A model generated the notes under the pieces. The model was not told where the DNA came from, searched no databases, and was given only the letters and a program-made list of their open reading frames with translations. From NCBI GenBank assembly GCA_017304475.1, contig JAFKKV010000037.1, positions 1-64,000 of the forward strand: a stretch of DNA of 64,000 nt, in the 5' to 3' direction. The number at the start of each line of letters is the position of its first letter. The stretch's first letter is position 1. The translations under genes and the position numbers were made by a program. This document shows positions 26,547 to 36,248 of the stretch, piece by piece. This DNA is from Hyphomicrobiales bacterium. Lineage in GTDB: Bacteria; Pseudomonadota; Alphaproteobacteria; Rhizobiales; Phreatobacteraceae.

Positions 26547-28487
26547 TCATCCCGCCCGATTCCCCCGTCCGGACGAATGGCCGAACCCCTCGACCAGGGC
26601 TTCGGTGCCGGAGAGCTCCGCCTCGCGACGTTTGACGTCGATCAGCCAGTGCTCATTCGCCTCGGTGGGGTCATCGCCGAAAGCACGCTCGGCATCCCTG
26701 ATTTCCTTAATTAGCGCTTGCATCTTGCGATGCAAGGTCAGGAGTTGGCCGAAGGTGACTTCGACGTCGATTCTTGCCGCACCCGGCATGGCGCCCCAGA
26801 CGGCGCCGGTGGTCACAATGGCGCGGATTTGCTGGATTAGCACGGCATGCCCGCGCGCCATCAGCGCGGATGCATAGGCAACCTGCTCTCCCTCGACGCC
26901 GTGCGCATGCACTTCCAACAAGGCAACTTTGAGGCTTTCCGCCTGCGGATGACGGAAATCGAGGGCGGCAATATCCTCTTCCGCGCCGTCGATCAACCAG
27001 GGATGGTTGAGCAAGGCGGTCAGAATGAGCGACTCGCGCAGCGGCATCGATGCACGCGGCCCGCGCACAAGCGCGGAATTGGCCAGCGACGGCGATGGCC
27101 GATGGTCGGGCACCGCGAAACCGCCCTGACCGAAACCGCCTTTGCCGCCGAACCCGCTGCCGCCGCGAAAGCCGTTTGGCGCCCCGCCCTTGCCCGGGCC
27201 CCGCCGGTCGCGCTGCTGTGGCCGGAACAGGTCGGACAGCCGGCCGAACACGTCGTCGCGATAATGCCGCCGGACATTCTCGTCGCCGATGGTCGCGACG
27301 ACCTCGGCGAAGCGCGCCTCCAGCGCGGCGCGCTTTTCCGGCGTGCCGAACACCGCCGCCTCGGTCTCGCGCTGCCACAGCATGGCGGCGAGCGGCAAGG
27401 CCCGCTCCAGCACCGCATCGATGGCCTCGCGGCCGGACGAGCGGATCAGGTCGTCGGGATCCTGGCCCTCGGGCAGGCTGGCGAACATCAGGCTGCGGCC
27501 GGGCTTCAGATGCGGCAGCGCGATATCGACGGCGCGATAGGCGGCGCGCCGGCCGGCCTTGTCGCCGTCGAACAGCAGGATCGGTTCCGGCGCCATGCGC
27601 CACAGCAGTTCCAGCTGGCCCTCGGTCAGCGCGGTGCCGAGCGGCGCCACCGTCTCGCCGATGCCGGCCATCACCATGGCGATGACGTCGACATAACCCT
27701 CGACCGCGATGACCCGGTTCGTCTTGTGGCTCGGCTCGCGGGCGCCGTGGGCATTGTAGAGCAGCGAGCCCTTGTGGAAGAGGTCGGTCTCCGGCGAGTT
27801 CAGATATTTCGCCGGAACGTCCTTTTCCATGGCCCGGCCGCCAAAGGCCACCACCCGCCCGCGCAGGTCGGTGATCGGGAACATCACGCGGTCGCGGAAC
27901 CGGTCCCATGGAACCGGAATGTCGTCGCCATGCACCAGCAGGCCCGCCGCGACCATGTCGTTGACCGGCACGCCCTTGCCGCCGAGATGTTCCTTCAGGG
28001 CGAAACGGTCCGCCGGTGCATAGCCGATGCGGAACTTCACCTGGGTCTGCGGGCCCAAGGCCCGGCCGGCGAGATAGCCACGCGCCTTGGCGCCCAGGCG
28101 ATCCTGCAATTGTGCCTCGAAGAATTTCGCGGCGAGCTCCATCACCTCATAGAGGCTCTTGGCCTTCTCGGCCCGCTGAACCTCCTCGGCCGTCACCTTC
28201 GGCATGGGCACGCCGGCAAGTGACGCCAGCTGCTCGACCGCCTCGGGAAAGGACAGCCCCTCGGTCTCGATCACGAAGCTGAACTGGTCGCCATGCTTGC
28301 CCGACGAGAAGCAGTGATAGAAGCCCTTCTGATCATTGACATAAAAGGACGGCGTCTTCTCGGCGTTGAACGGCGAGAGCCCGCGCCATTCACGTCCCTG
28401 CTTTTTCAATTTGACGCGCTTGCCCACCACCTCCGACACGGGGAGGCGTTGCCGGATCTCGTCCAGGAATGACGGCGGAAAGCGCAT
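26547..28487 (-). CDS. dnaG: DNA primase DnaG
   Basis: A 646-residue replication primase. The N-terminal region (residues about 5-100) contains WRGLSPFNAEKTPSFYVNDQ and FYHCFSSGKHGDQFSFV. The catalytic core has the TOPRIM acidic motif VIAVEGYVDVIAM near residue 255, LLFDGDKAGRRAA near 298 and EGQDPDDLIRS. The C-terminal part should bind DnaB helicase. The usual CHC2 zinc ligands are largely missing: GLSPF replaces the first Cys-Pro pair and SSGKHG replaces the last Cys pair, a pattern I associate with alphaproteobacterial primases. Confidence 0.97.
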   Translation of the reverse strand: MRFPPSFLDEIRQRLPVSEVVGKRVKLKKQGREWRGLSPFNAEKTPSFYVNDQKGFYHCFSSGKHGDQFSFVIETEGLSFPEAVEQLASLAGVPMPKVTAEEVQRAEKAKSLYEVMELAAKFFEAQLQDRLGAKARGYLAGRALGPQTQVKFRIGYAPADRFALKEHLGGKGVPVNDMVAAGLLVHGDDIPVPWDRFRDRVMFPITDLRGRVVAFGGRAMEKDVPAKYLNSPETDLFHKGSLLYNAHGAREPSHKTNRVIAVEGYVDVIAMVMAGIGETVAPLGTALTEGQLELLWRMAPEPILLFDGDKAGRRAAYRAVDIALPHLKPGRSLMFASLPEGQDPDDLIRSSGREAIDAVLERALPLAAMLWQRETEAAVFGTPEKRAALEARFAEVVATIGDENVRRHYRDDVFGRLSDLFRPQQRDRRGPGKGGAPNGFRGGSGFGGKGGFGQGGFAVPDHRPSPSLANSALVRGPRASMPLRESLILTALLNHPWLIDGAEEDIAALDFRHPQAESLKVALLEVHAHGVEGEQVAYASALMARGHAVLIQQIRAIVTTGAVWGAMPGAARIDVEVTFGQLLTLHRKMQALIKEIRDAERAFGDDPTEANEHWLIDVKRREAELSGTEALVEGFGHSSGRGNRAG

Positions 28488-28565
28488 GGGCGTGTCTTAG
28501 CACCTCTCGCGCCGAAACGAAGCGGCCTTTGAACCCGGCCGCTCCGGAACCGCCGGCAAGCGGCG

Positions 28566-29399
28566 TCAGCGCGCGATCACCTTGCGATAGAGGTGCCAGG
28601 TCGCATGGCCGAGCACCGGCATGACGATGGCAAGACCGACCAGCGCCGGGATCGAGCCAAGCACCAGGAGGCCCGCGACGATCAGGCCCCAGAGCGCCAT
28701 GGTGCCCGGATTGGCCTTCACCGCCTGGAGCGAGGTGCGGATCGCGGTTGTGGCGTCGACATTGCGGTCGAGCAGCATGGGGAAGGAGATCACCCCGATG
28801 ACCAAAGTGGCCACGGCGAAGACGAAACCGATGGCATTGCCGACCACGATGAGCGTCCAGCCGGCCCGGCTGGTGAAGATCTCGCGGAAGAAATCGATCG
28901 GATCGCGCGGCACCTCGTCGCCGAACATGCTGCGATAGAGAATCAGCGCCACGCCCAGCCAGACCAGGAACAGCACCATCAGCACCCCGCCGAGCTCGGC
29001 GATCGCTGCCCGCGACGGCGAATGCAGCACGTCGAAGGCATGCCGCCAGGAGGTGTCGAGCCCCTGCTCGCGCCGCCGGCTGATCTCGTAGAGCCCGATC
29101 GCCGCGAAGGGGCCGATCAGGGCGAAGCCGGCCGCCAGCGGGAACAGCATCGGCAGGACGTCGAAACCGACCGCCAGCCGGCCGAGATAGAGGCCGGCAA
29201 TGGGATAGATCAGGCAGAGGAACAGGAGATGGCTGGGCATGGCCCAGAAATCGTCGAGCCCCTTGCGGAGCGCGTCCGTCAGATCCGCCGGACCGATGTG
29301 GAGAATGGTCGGCGGCGCCACCGTGGCGATGACCGGCGCGGGGCCGCCATCGGCCCGCGGACGCAGGGATTTCGGAGTAAGTGCACGTGCTTTTGCCAT
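28566..29399 (-). CDS. DUF2189 multipass membrane protein
   Basis: A 277-residue inner-membrane protein with about six hydrophobic helices. The family signature includes DLTDALRKGLDDFWAMPSHL near the N-terminus, SLQAVKANPGTMALWGLIVA and the terminal HATWHLYRKVI. The DUF2189 family (annotated in places as cytochrome c oxidase-related) has no established function. In many relatives the gene before dnaG is a GatB/YqeY protein; that is not the case here. Confidence 0.87.
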   Translation of the reverse strand: MAKARALTPKSLRPRADGGPAPVIATVAPPTILHIGPADLTDALRKGLDDFWAMPSHLLFLCLIYPIAGLYLGRLAVGFDVLPMLFPLAAGFALIGPFAAIGLYEISRRREQGLDTSWRHAFDVLHSPSRAAIAELGGVLMVLFLVWLGVALILYRSMFGDEVPRDPIDFFREIFTSRAGWTLIVVGNAIGFVFAVATLVIGVISFPMLLDRNVDATTAIRTSLQAVKANPGTMALWGLIVAGLLVLGSIPALVGLAIVMPVLGHATWHLYRKVIAR

Positions 29400-29575
29400 G
29401 TTGCATCACCCGATCTGGAGGCCGTTCAGGCCGTTCCTGCACTCTGGCGATGCGGTCATTCATATCCGCTGCCGCCAGCGTCGAGCCTGAACTCGGTATC
29501 ACGGGTTGTACACCGCCGCGCGGCGCTTGTCGCCTCCGGAGAGCACACGATGTCGCCGCTCCGGGACCGGCGGGC

Positions 29576-30508
29576 CTATGCGGGCATCTGCAGCGTCTCT
29601 GTGCATTCGCGCATCAGGCGCGGATATTCCCGGACGATGTGGTCGATCAGCGCGCGCACCGCCGGCAACAGGCCCTGGCGGGTGGTGAACACCAGGTGGA
29701 TCGTGCCCAGTGGCGCGGTCCATTCGGGCAGGATGCGGATCAGCGTGCCGGCGTTGATGGCGTCGTCGGCCACCTGTTCCGGCAAGAGGGCGACGCCGAT
29801 CCCGTCGATCGCCGCGTGTTTCAGCACCATGAAGCTGGAACTGCTGACGCGTGGTTCATGTTCGACCTGGACGGTGCGCCCGTCGGGGCCGGTGAGATGC
29901 CAGATATCCTGAAGCACCTGCTCGGTCGATGTCAGGGTCGGCAATCCGCCGAGGCTATCGATACCGATGCCGCCGCCATGGCGCGCGATGAAATCCGGGC
30001 TCGCCACCAGCACCAGCCGGCTTTGGCCGAGCACGCGCATGGTCAGGTTCGGGTCGGTGTCCAGCCGGGTCCGGACACGCAACGCGATGTCGACGCGCTC
30101 CTCGATCAGATCGACCCGCCGGTTGGACACCAGCATCTGCACCCGCACCTCCGGGTAGCGCTTCAGGAAAGCCGGCATCATCCGCGCCATCAGGCCCTGG
30201 GCGATATCCGGCGGACAGGCGAGCCGCACGACGCCGCGCGGCTCGGCGCGCGCCTTGGCGACGAGCGCCTCGGCGACCTCGACGCCGGCCAGCACCTGCT
30301 GGCACTGCTCGTAGAATTCCTGGCCGAGATCGGTGACCTGGAAACGCCGCGTCGAGCGCTCGATCAGCCGGACGCCGAGCCGCGCCTCCAGCCGCGCGAC
30401 ATGTTTGCTCAATTTGGACTTGGGGATGCCGAGGACCCGGCCGGCCGGTGAAAAGCCCTTGTGCTGCACCACCGCGGCAAACAGGTAGAGGTCGTTCAAG
30501 TCCTGCAT
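29576..30508 (-). CDS. LysR family regulator (azoR-linked)
   Basis: A 310-residue LysR-type regulator. The N-terminal winged helix (residues 1-60) contains [20 protein letters not shown] and [18 protein letters not shown]. The effector domain contains [19 protein letters not shown]. It diverges from the azoreductase gene across 139 bases and probably activates it in response to a quinone or electrophile, as is common for this pairing. Confidence 0.93.
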   Translation of the reverse strand: MQDLNDLYLFAAVVQHKGFSPAGRVLGIPKSKLSKHVARLEARLGVRLIERSTRRFQVTDLGQEFYEQCQQVLAGVEVAEALVAKARAEPRGVVRLACPPDIAQGLMARMMPAFLKRYPEVRVQMLVSNRRVDLIEERVDIALRVRTRLDTDPNLTMRVLGQSRLVLVASPDFIARHGGGIGIDSLGGLPTLTSTEQVLQDIWHLTGPDGRTVQVEHEPRVSSSSFMVLKHAAIDGIGVALLPEQVADDAINAGTLIRILPEWTAPLGTIHLVFTTRQGLLPAVRALIDHIVREYPRLMRECTETLQMPA

Positions 30509-30553
30509 CGGCCCGCGCTCCCGCCTTCCCGATGACTGGCCAGCGTTTCCAAA

Positions 30554-30571
30554 TCGAAACGATCAGTTCGA
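30554..30571. promoter_or_regulatory. Candidate LysR-type binding site
   Basis: Short dyad TCGAA-N8-TTCGA in the divergent lysR/azoR gap. The dyad is only five bases per arm, so this is tentative. Confidence 0.3.
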
Positions 30572-30647
30572 ATTTCGCCGACTTCAGCCTTTTCGTTCTC
30601 AATCTATATCGGGTGTCCGGCCCACCAACGCCATAAGGACACCCGTC

Positions 30648-31277
30648 ATGAAACTGCTCCACATCGATTCCGGCATTCTCGGCGACTATTCCGTCTCTCG
30701 CCGCCTGACCGCGGCGCTGGTCCAGCGCCTCAAGAGCGAGCATCCCGGCCTCGAGGTCACCTATCGCGATCTCGCCGCCGATCCGATCGCGCACCTGTCG
30801 GGCGCCTATCTGTCGGCCCAGTCGGTCGACCCCAGCCAGCACGGCGCCGATCTGCAGAAAGACCTGGCCGCCGGTGGCCGCGCGCTCGAGGAATTCCTCG
30901 CCGCCGACATCGTCGTGGTCGGCGCCCCCATGTACAATTTCGCCATTCCCTCGCAGTTGAAGGCCTGGCTCGACCGCGTCGCCGTCTCCGGCAAGACCTT
31001 CCGCTACACCGAGAAGGGCCCCGAGGGCCTCGCCGGCGCCAAGAAGGTCATCGTCGCCTCCTCGCGCGGCGGCATCTACAGCGCCGGTTCGCCCGCGGCG
31101 GCCCTCGATCACCAGGAAAACTACCTGCGCACGATCTTCGGCTTCTTCGGCATCACCGACCTGGAATTCGTGCGCGCCGAGGGCGTCAATATCAGCCCCG
31201 AGAAGAAGCAGGAGGCGATCGCCGCCGCCGAGCGCGACATCGCGCAGCGTCCGATCGCCCTGCCGCAGGCGGCCTGA
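30648..31277 (+). CDS. azoR: FMN-dependent NADH-azoreductase
   Basis: A 209-residue flavodoxin-fold quinone/azo reductase. The N-terminal FMN loop is [19 protein letters not shown]. The mid-protein motif [20 protein letters not shown] binds FMN, and [19 protein letters not shown] is the conserved C-terminal region. It reduces quinones and azo dyes with NADH in the cytosol and protects against electrophiles. It is divergent from its likely LysR regulator. Confidence 0.95.
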   Translation: MKLLHIDSGILGDYSVSRRLTAALVQRLKSEHPGLEVTYRDLAADPIAHLSGAYLSAQSVDPSQHGADLQKDLAAGGRALEEFLAADIVVVGAPMYNFAIPSQLKAWLDRVAVSGKTFRYTEKGPEGLAGAKKVIVASSRGGIYSAGSPAAALDHQENYLRTIFGFFGITDLEFVRAEGVNISPEKKQEAIAAAERDIAQRPIALPQAA

Positions 31278-31315
31278 TCAAGAGCGGAAGTCCCTCGCGG
31301 GAGAACCACCGCCCA

Positions 31316-31478
31316 CCTCGCCCCGGCGGGGAGAGGTCGACCTTGAGCGCAGCGAAAGGTCGGGAGAGGGGTGCCGTGCTCGACGCGAAGTCACCATGCG
31401 AAGCGCGTAAAGGCCTGTTCTGGACGCTCCCCCCCTCTCCCGCCGCTGGCGCGGCGACCTCCCCCCGCTGGGGGGAGG
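31316..31478. repeat. Palindrome-rich intergenic repeat
   Basis: The 306-base gap between azoR and the convergent binding-protein gene holds at least three hairpins: 31316-31336 (nine-base arms, one mismatch), 31339-31361 (GACCTT and AAGGTC) and 31458-31478 (nine-base perfect arms CCTCCCCCC and GGGGGGAGG). The middle sequence, TTGAGCGCAGCGAAAGGTC, is of a kind I recognise as recurrent between genes in Hyphomicrobiales. It may serve both genes as a transcript end. Confidence 0.6.
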
Positions 31479-31583
31479 TAAGAGTGGTGCTTCGAGCGCC
31501 AACCCGGACCGGGGCGCAGCCGAGACCCCCGCGCCTTGCGAGGCGCGACGTCCGGGCACTCCAAAACCGTCACGCCCCTCGCC

Positions 31584-33173
31584 TCACCCGCGCTTGACGT
31601 TCCAGAACACCGGATTGCCGTTCAGCACCCCGGTCAGATTGCTGCGGAACGAGGTCGGGAAGAAGCGCTGGCCGAGCGGCACATAGGGCACGTCCTGGAA
31701 GGCCAGCGTCTGGATGCGCCGCGCGATATCCTGCTGGGCGGCGAGGTCCGGCGCCTTGAACCAGTCGTCGCGCAAGGTCTCGAGCCCGGGGATGGTCGGC
31801 CAGCCCGGCCCGGCGGAGCGGCCATTGGCGCGCAGGAAAGCATGGCCCGCCGGCGTGAACATGTCGGTGCCGCTCCAGAACGTATGATAAACGTTCCAGC
31901 CGCCCTGCTCGACCGGCTCGGTCTTGGCGCGCCGCTGAACCAGCGTGCCCCAGTCGCTCAGCTGATAGTCGACGTTGAAGCCCATCTTCTGCAAGAGGTC
32001 GACGCCGATATCCGACAGGGCCCTGGAGGCCGCGATGTCGGACGCACCGAGCACGACGACCTTCTCGCCCTTGTAGCCGGCCGCGGCGATCGCCTGTTTG
32101 GCCTGGCCGATGTCGCGCGGCCTGGTCAGCACCTCCATGCCGGCGTCATTGGCCAGCGGCGTGCCCGGGCAGAAGATGCCGACACCGTCCTTCCAGAGGT
32201 CGCGCTCACTGGTCTGGCCCTGCATGAACTCCGCCTGCGAGACGAAGCTCAAGACCGCCCGGCGCAGCGCCGGATTGTCGAAGGGCGGCACCAGGTGGTT
32301 CAGCCGCATGGTCGAGATCCAGCCGGTCGGATCGATCACCTTGGTGGTGACGTCGCGCAGCCGCCTGACGGCCGGAAGCAGGTCGGCGTCCGGCGTATAC
32401 CACCAGTCGATCTCGCCATTGCGGATGGCGCCGAGCACGGTGTTGGGATCCGGCATGATGCGCCATTCGACCCGCTCGAAATGCGCGATCTTCGGGCCCG
32501 CCGACCAATCCGGCGTGCCGCTCGCGCGCGGCACGTAGTCGGCGAAGCGCTGATAGGCCATCAGCGCGCCGGGCACCCGCTCGGCGGCCAGGAACTTGTA
32601 GGGGCCGGAGCCGACCATTTCGCTGATCCGCTCGGTCGGCGAGGTCTGCGCCAGCCGCTCGGGCATGATGGCGCACATGCTGGGCGAGGATTTGCCCAAG
32701 GCGTCGGGCAGCAGCGGGAACGGATATTTCAGCCGGAACCGGATGGTCTTGTCGTCGGGCGCCGAGAGCTCGTCGGTCGCCGCCATCAGGGCCTGGCCGA
32801 AGGCGTCGCGCGCGCCCCAGCGCCTGATGCTCGCCACGCAGTCGCGCGCCAGCACGGCGGAACCGTCGTGGAACTTCAGCCCGGCGCGCAGCGTCAGGGT
32901 CCACAGCTTGCCGTCGTCGCCGGTCAGCGCGCCTTCCAGCATCTGCGGCGACATGCGGTACTGGCCATCCATGCCGAACAGCGTGTCGAACACCAGGAAA
33001 CCGTGGTCGCGTGTCGGATAGGTCGTGGTCCAGACCGGGTCGAGCACCGCGACATCGGTCTGCGGCACGAATTTCAGGACATTGGCGCCTTGCGCGAGGC
33101 CGACGGCCGGTGCCGCCAGCAGCGCCGCGGCACTGCCCAGCAAATGACGGCGGTTCAAAGTTGTGACGGCCAT
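31584..33173 (-). CDS. Peptide-type ABC substrate-binding protein (family 5), second paralogue
   Basis: A 529-residue periplasmic binding protein with a twin-arginine-like signal (NRRHLLGSAAALLAAPAVG). It aligns along its length with the protein at 20312-21898: VLARDCVASIRRWG, NEWGS-type internal blocks such as EKVVVLGASDI, and SDWGTLVQRRAKTEP. No permease or ATPase genes adjoin it. The ATG follows GAGGGGAG. The ligand is unknown; peptides, opines or other amphipathic amides are usual for this class. Confidence 0.92.
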   Translation of the reverse strand: MAVTTLNRRHLLGSAAALLAAPAVGLAQGANVLKFVPQTDVAVLDPVWTTTYPTRDHGFLVFDTLFGMDGQYRMSPQMLEGALTGDDGKLWTLTLRAGLKFHDGSAVLARDCVASIRRWGARDAFGQALMAATDELSAPDDKTIRFRLKYPFPLLPDALGKSSPSMCAIMPERLAQTSPTERISEMVGSGPYKFLAAERVPGALMAYQRFADYVPRASGTPDWSAGPKIAHFERVEWRIMPDPNTVLGAIRNGEIDWWYTPDADLLPAVRRLRDVTTKVIDPTGWISTMRLNHLVPPFDNPALRRAVLSFVSQAEFMQGQTSERDLWKDGVGIFCPGTPLANDAGMEVLTRPRDIGQAKQAIAAAGYKGEKVVVLGASDIAASRALSDIGVDLLQKMGFNVDYQLSDWGTLVQRRAKTEPVEQGGWNVYHTFWSGTDMFTPAGHAFLRANGRSAGPGWPTIPGLETLRDDWFKAPDLAAQQDIARRIQTLAFQDVPYVPLGQRFFPTSFRSNLTGVLNGNPVFWNVKRG

Positions 33174-33310
33174 GCGGCGCTCCCCTCGGCGATCCGTTTC
33201 AATCCGGTACGGTCAACAGTGGTGGTGCGGCGGCGGGCTTGTAAAGCCGACAAGCCGCCGCGCCCCCTCAGGTGAGCGCGAGCCCGCCGCGGCCGCTCCT
33301 GCCCAGGCCT

Positions 33311-35335
33311 TCAGGCCGCGCGCACAGTGGCCAGGAATTTGTCGACCTCGCCGCGCAAGATCTCGCTCTGCCTGGACAATTCGCCGGCCGATCCCAGAAC
33401 CTCGGTCGAAGCCGCGCTCGATTCCTCGGCGGCACGGGTCACGCCGGCGATGTTGGAGGAGACCTCCTGCGTCCCATGGGCCGCCTGCTGGACGTTGCGG
33501 GCGATCTCGCGGGTGGCGGCGCCCTGCTCCTCGACCGCAGAGGCGATGCCGGCGGCGATCGTGTTCATCCGCTGGATGATGCCAGCGATCTCCGCGATCG
33601 CGGCGGCGGAATCACTGGTCGAGGTCTGGATATCCGCGATCTGGGCGCCGATCTCGCTGGTCGCCTTGGCGGTCTGCTCGGCGAGGTTCTTGACCTCGGC
33701 CGCGACCACCGCGAAGCCGCGACCCGCCTCGCCCGCGCGCGCCGCCTCGATCGTGGCGTTGAGCGCCAGGAGATTGGTCTGGCCGGCAATGCTGCTGATC
33801 AGCTCGACGATGGCGCCGATCTTGGTCGCCGCCTGCGCCAGCCGCTCGACCTTGGCTGTCGTCGCCTTGGCGCTGGTTTCGGCTTCCGCCGCGATCCGCG
33901 CGGAATCCGACACCTGCCGGCTGATCTCCGCGACCGAGCCGGACAGCTGGTCGGTCGCCACCGACACCGATTGGACATTGGCCGAAGCCTCTTCCGAGGC
34001 ATTGGCCACGACCACCGACTGGTTGGAGGTCTCCTCCGCCGCGGCCGACATGGTCTGGGCCGCCGATTGAAGCTGGGTCGCCGCCGAGGAAACCGCGGTC
34101 ACGATGCCGCCGACGGCGGCTTCGAACGTGTCGGCCATGGCCGTCATCATCACCGACTTGTCGGCCTCCGCCCGCGCCTTGGCGGCCGCCTGCTCCTGTT
34201 CCAGCACCTGCTTGGCCAGGGCATTGTCCTTGAACACCTGGACCGCCGAAGCCATGCGGCCGATCTCGTCCGCGCGGCCGGTGCCCGGCACCACGACCGA
34301 GGTGTCGCCACTGGCGAGCGTCTCCATGGCGCCCGTCATGCCGTTGATCGGCTTGATCACCCCGAGCGAGGAATAGACCGTCGTGCCGATCAGAACCAGG
34401 ACGACGAACAGCCCGAGGCCGAGGCCGATCGCGGCCGCCTGCGTGGCTTGCGCATCGGCGTGCTGCTTGGCTTCGGCTGCCGATTGCTGCAGGCCGCCGA
34501 CGGTCCTGGCGACCAGTTCAGCCGCCGCGATTCCTTCCGGGGTGGTCCGCTCGGCGATGATCTTGTTCTTGGCATCCTCGGCGGTGGTCGCCGCCTTGGT
34601 ATGGGCGATGAAATGGTTCGCCGCGGCAATCAGCACATCGACCGCATCGGCGACCGATTTCTCGGTGGCCCGGTTGCGCGCCTCGCGGGCCGAGGCGACG
34701 ATGCGCAGGGACGCCCGCGTCATCGCCATCTGCTGGGCGACCTCGCCGGTCGCGATGAAGCGCCAGGACGCGGCCCGCGCCGCGTCGAATGCCGAATTGG
34801 CGGCGCGCAGATCGATCTCCGCCTCCGTGCTGTCGGCCATGGCGGTGAATGCAGGCGAGGCCAGCAGCTTGTCATAGGTCCGCTGCCAGGTCGTCGTTCC
34901 CTCGTTGCGCAAGGCGATCTCGGCCAGGTTGCCCCTTTGCACGGTCACCAATTCGCGCACCGAGGCCGAATAGGTCGCATAGGCGGCCTTGAGCTTGCCG
35001 AAAGCGTCCTGGCTTGCGGGAGCGTCGGCCGTCTTCAGGGTCGCATCGATATTGGCCTGGCTCTCGGTCAGCACCGTCTCGAGCCGCTTGACGCTGGTCT
35101 CGAACTCGTCGGCGGTCCGGCTGAGCCGCACGTCACGCACGGCGACCTGGGTTCGCCGGATATTGGAATCGATCCCCAGCGCCGCCACGGTCAGCGATTG
35201 CTGCTTGTCGGCGACAGCCTGCAGATCGGCGATCACGGCATTGCTGATCCGCTGGTTCAGGATCAGGCCGGCGACCAGCAGGACGCCCAGCCCGGACAAA
35301 GCCATGAGCTTGGTACCGATACGGAATTTCATCAT
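33311..35335 (-). CDS. Methyl-accepting chemotaxis protein
   Basis: A 674-residue chemoreceptor. The first transmembrane helix is near residues 8-26 ([17 protein letters not shown]). A roughly 290-residue helical periplasmic sensor domain follows. The second helix is [20 protein letters not shown], then HAMP ([20 protein letters not shown]) and a long coiled-coil signalling domain. The hairpin tip [20 protein letters not shown] identifies an MCP, as does the methylation-helix pattern on both sides. The start at 35335 is one of two adjacent ATGs. It is isolated, with no che genes nearby. Confidence 0.94.
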   Translation of the reverse strand: MMKFRIGTKLMALSGLGVLLVAGLILNQRISNAVIADLQAVADKQQSLTVAALGIDSNIRRTQVAVRDVRLSRTADEFETSVKRLETVLTESQANIDATLKTADAPASQDAFGKLKAAYATYSASVRELVTVQRGNLAEIALRNEGTTTWQRTYDKLLASPAFTAMADSTEAEIDLRAANSAFDAARAASWRFIATGEVAQQMAMTRASLRIVASAREARNRATEKSVADAVDVLIAAANHFIAHTKAATTAEDAKNKIIAERTTPEGIAAAELVARTVGGLQQSAAEAKQHADAQATQAAAIGLGLGLFVVLVLIGTTVYSSLGVIKPINGMTGAMETLASGDTSVVVPGTGRADEIGRMASAVQVFKDNALAKQVLEQEQAAAKARAEADKSVMMTAMADTFEAAVGGIVTAVSSAATQLQSAAQTMSAAAEETSNQSVVVANASEEASANVQSVSVATDQLSGSVAEISRQVSDSARIAAEAETSAKATTAKVERLAQAATKIGAIVELISSIAGQTNLLALNATIEAARAGEAGRGFAVVAAEVKNLAEQTAKATSEIGAQIADIQTSTSDSAAAIAEIAGIIQRMNTIAAGIASAVEEQGAATREIARNVQQAAHGTQEVSSNIAGVTRAAEESSAASTEVLGSAGELSRQSEILRGEVDKFLATVRAA

Positions 35336-35608
35336 GTCCGGGGATCTCGCCAGCGCGCCTGCGGCAGGGCCAGCAGAACCCGACCGCCTCGGCCGCAGAC
35401 TTGTGTGCCAGCGTGAATATTTCGCTAACGCCGCGCCGCCGAAACGCCATCGCTTCGGCCCATATGCGCCAGCGCCGCGCCCAGCGGCATCATCGGACGG
35501 ACTTTGCCCAGGCGCTGGGCAGTCTCGGCATAGGACAGCCCATTTCATCGCCGCGATTTGCGCGGCCTGCACGGCAGCGATGTCCTGGCATCGTGGCAGG
35601 GCGCGGCA

Positions 35609-36064
35609 TCAGCGCGCGGTCCATCGCTCCGCCGCGCCGTCATCATGGTCCTTGGCGGCCACCCAGCCCGCCCCGGAGGCCTTCTCCTCGAACTTCCAGA
35701 ACGGCGCCCGGGTCTTCAGATAATCCATCAGGAACTCGGCCGCCTGGAAGGCCGCCTCGCGATGCACCGACAGGGTCACCACCAGGACGATATTGTCGCC
35801 CGGCTCCATCCGGCCGTGGCGATGGATGATCAGCACGTCCTGCAGCGGCCAGCGGCCGCGCGCCTCCGCCTCGATCCGCGACAATTCGGCGAGCGCCATG
35901 GCTTCATAGGTCTCGATGGTCATCGCGCCGATCGTCTCGGCGCCGGTCGTGCCACGGCAGAGCCCGGCAAAGGTGACCACCGCGCCGACATCGGTACGCC
36001 CGGCGGTAAGCCGCTTGATCTCGGCTCCCTGATCGAAATCCTCGCGCTGGACCCTGACGGCCAT
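35609..36064 (-). CDS. moaE: Molybdopterin synthase large subunit MoaE
   Basis: A 151-residue catalytic subunit. With MoaD-thiocarboxylate it inserts the dithiolene sulphurs into precursor Z during molybdenum cofactor synthesis. Signature blocks are GAVVTFAGLCRG, ETYEAMALAEL, IIHRHGRMEPGDNIVLVV and the catalytic lysines in LKTRAPFWKFEE. The ATG at 36064 sits six bases after GGGAG; the one at 36070 is too close to it. moaD, usually adjacent, is not seen here. Confidence 0.95.
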   Translation of the reverse strand: MAVRVQREDFDQGAEIKRLTAGRTDVGAVVTFAGLCRGTTGAETIGAMTIETYEAMALAELSRIEAEARGRWPLQDVLIIHRHGRMEPGDNIVLVVTLSVHREAAFQAAEFLMDYLKTRAPFWKFEEKASGAGWVAAKDHDDGAAERWTAR

Positions 36065-36248
36065 CGGCATCTCCCTGAGGCTTCCCTCACGTAGCAAGCC
36101 GCGGCCCGTTCCGCGAGAGCGGTGCGGAATTCGACAAGAGAATGGCGCCGGCATACTGGTCATCATCCCGTCGTTCAGGCATCAGACAGTTAGTCTTGCT
36201 TATGATGGCCGACGACATCGACCCAGGCCGGACTCAGGGGAGCCGCTA

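Noticed and set aside
33272-35416. 714-codon frame opposite the chemoreceptor
   Set aside because: Antisense shadow made of repeated G/R/D/L codons; the MCP motifs are clear on the other strand.
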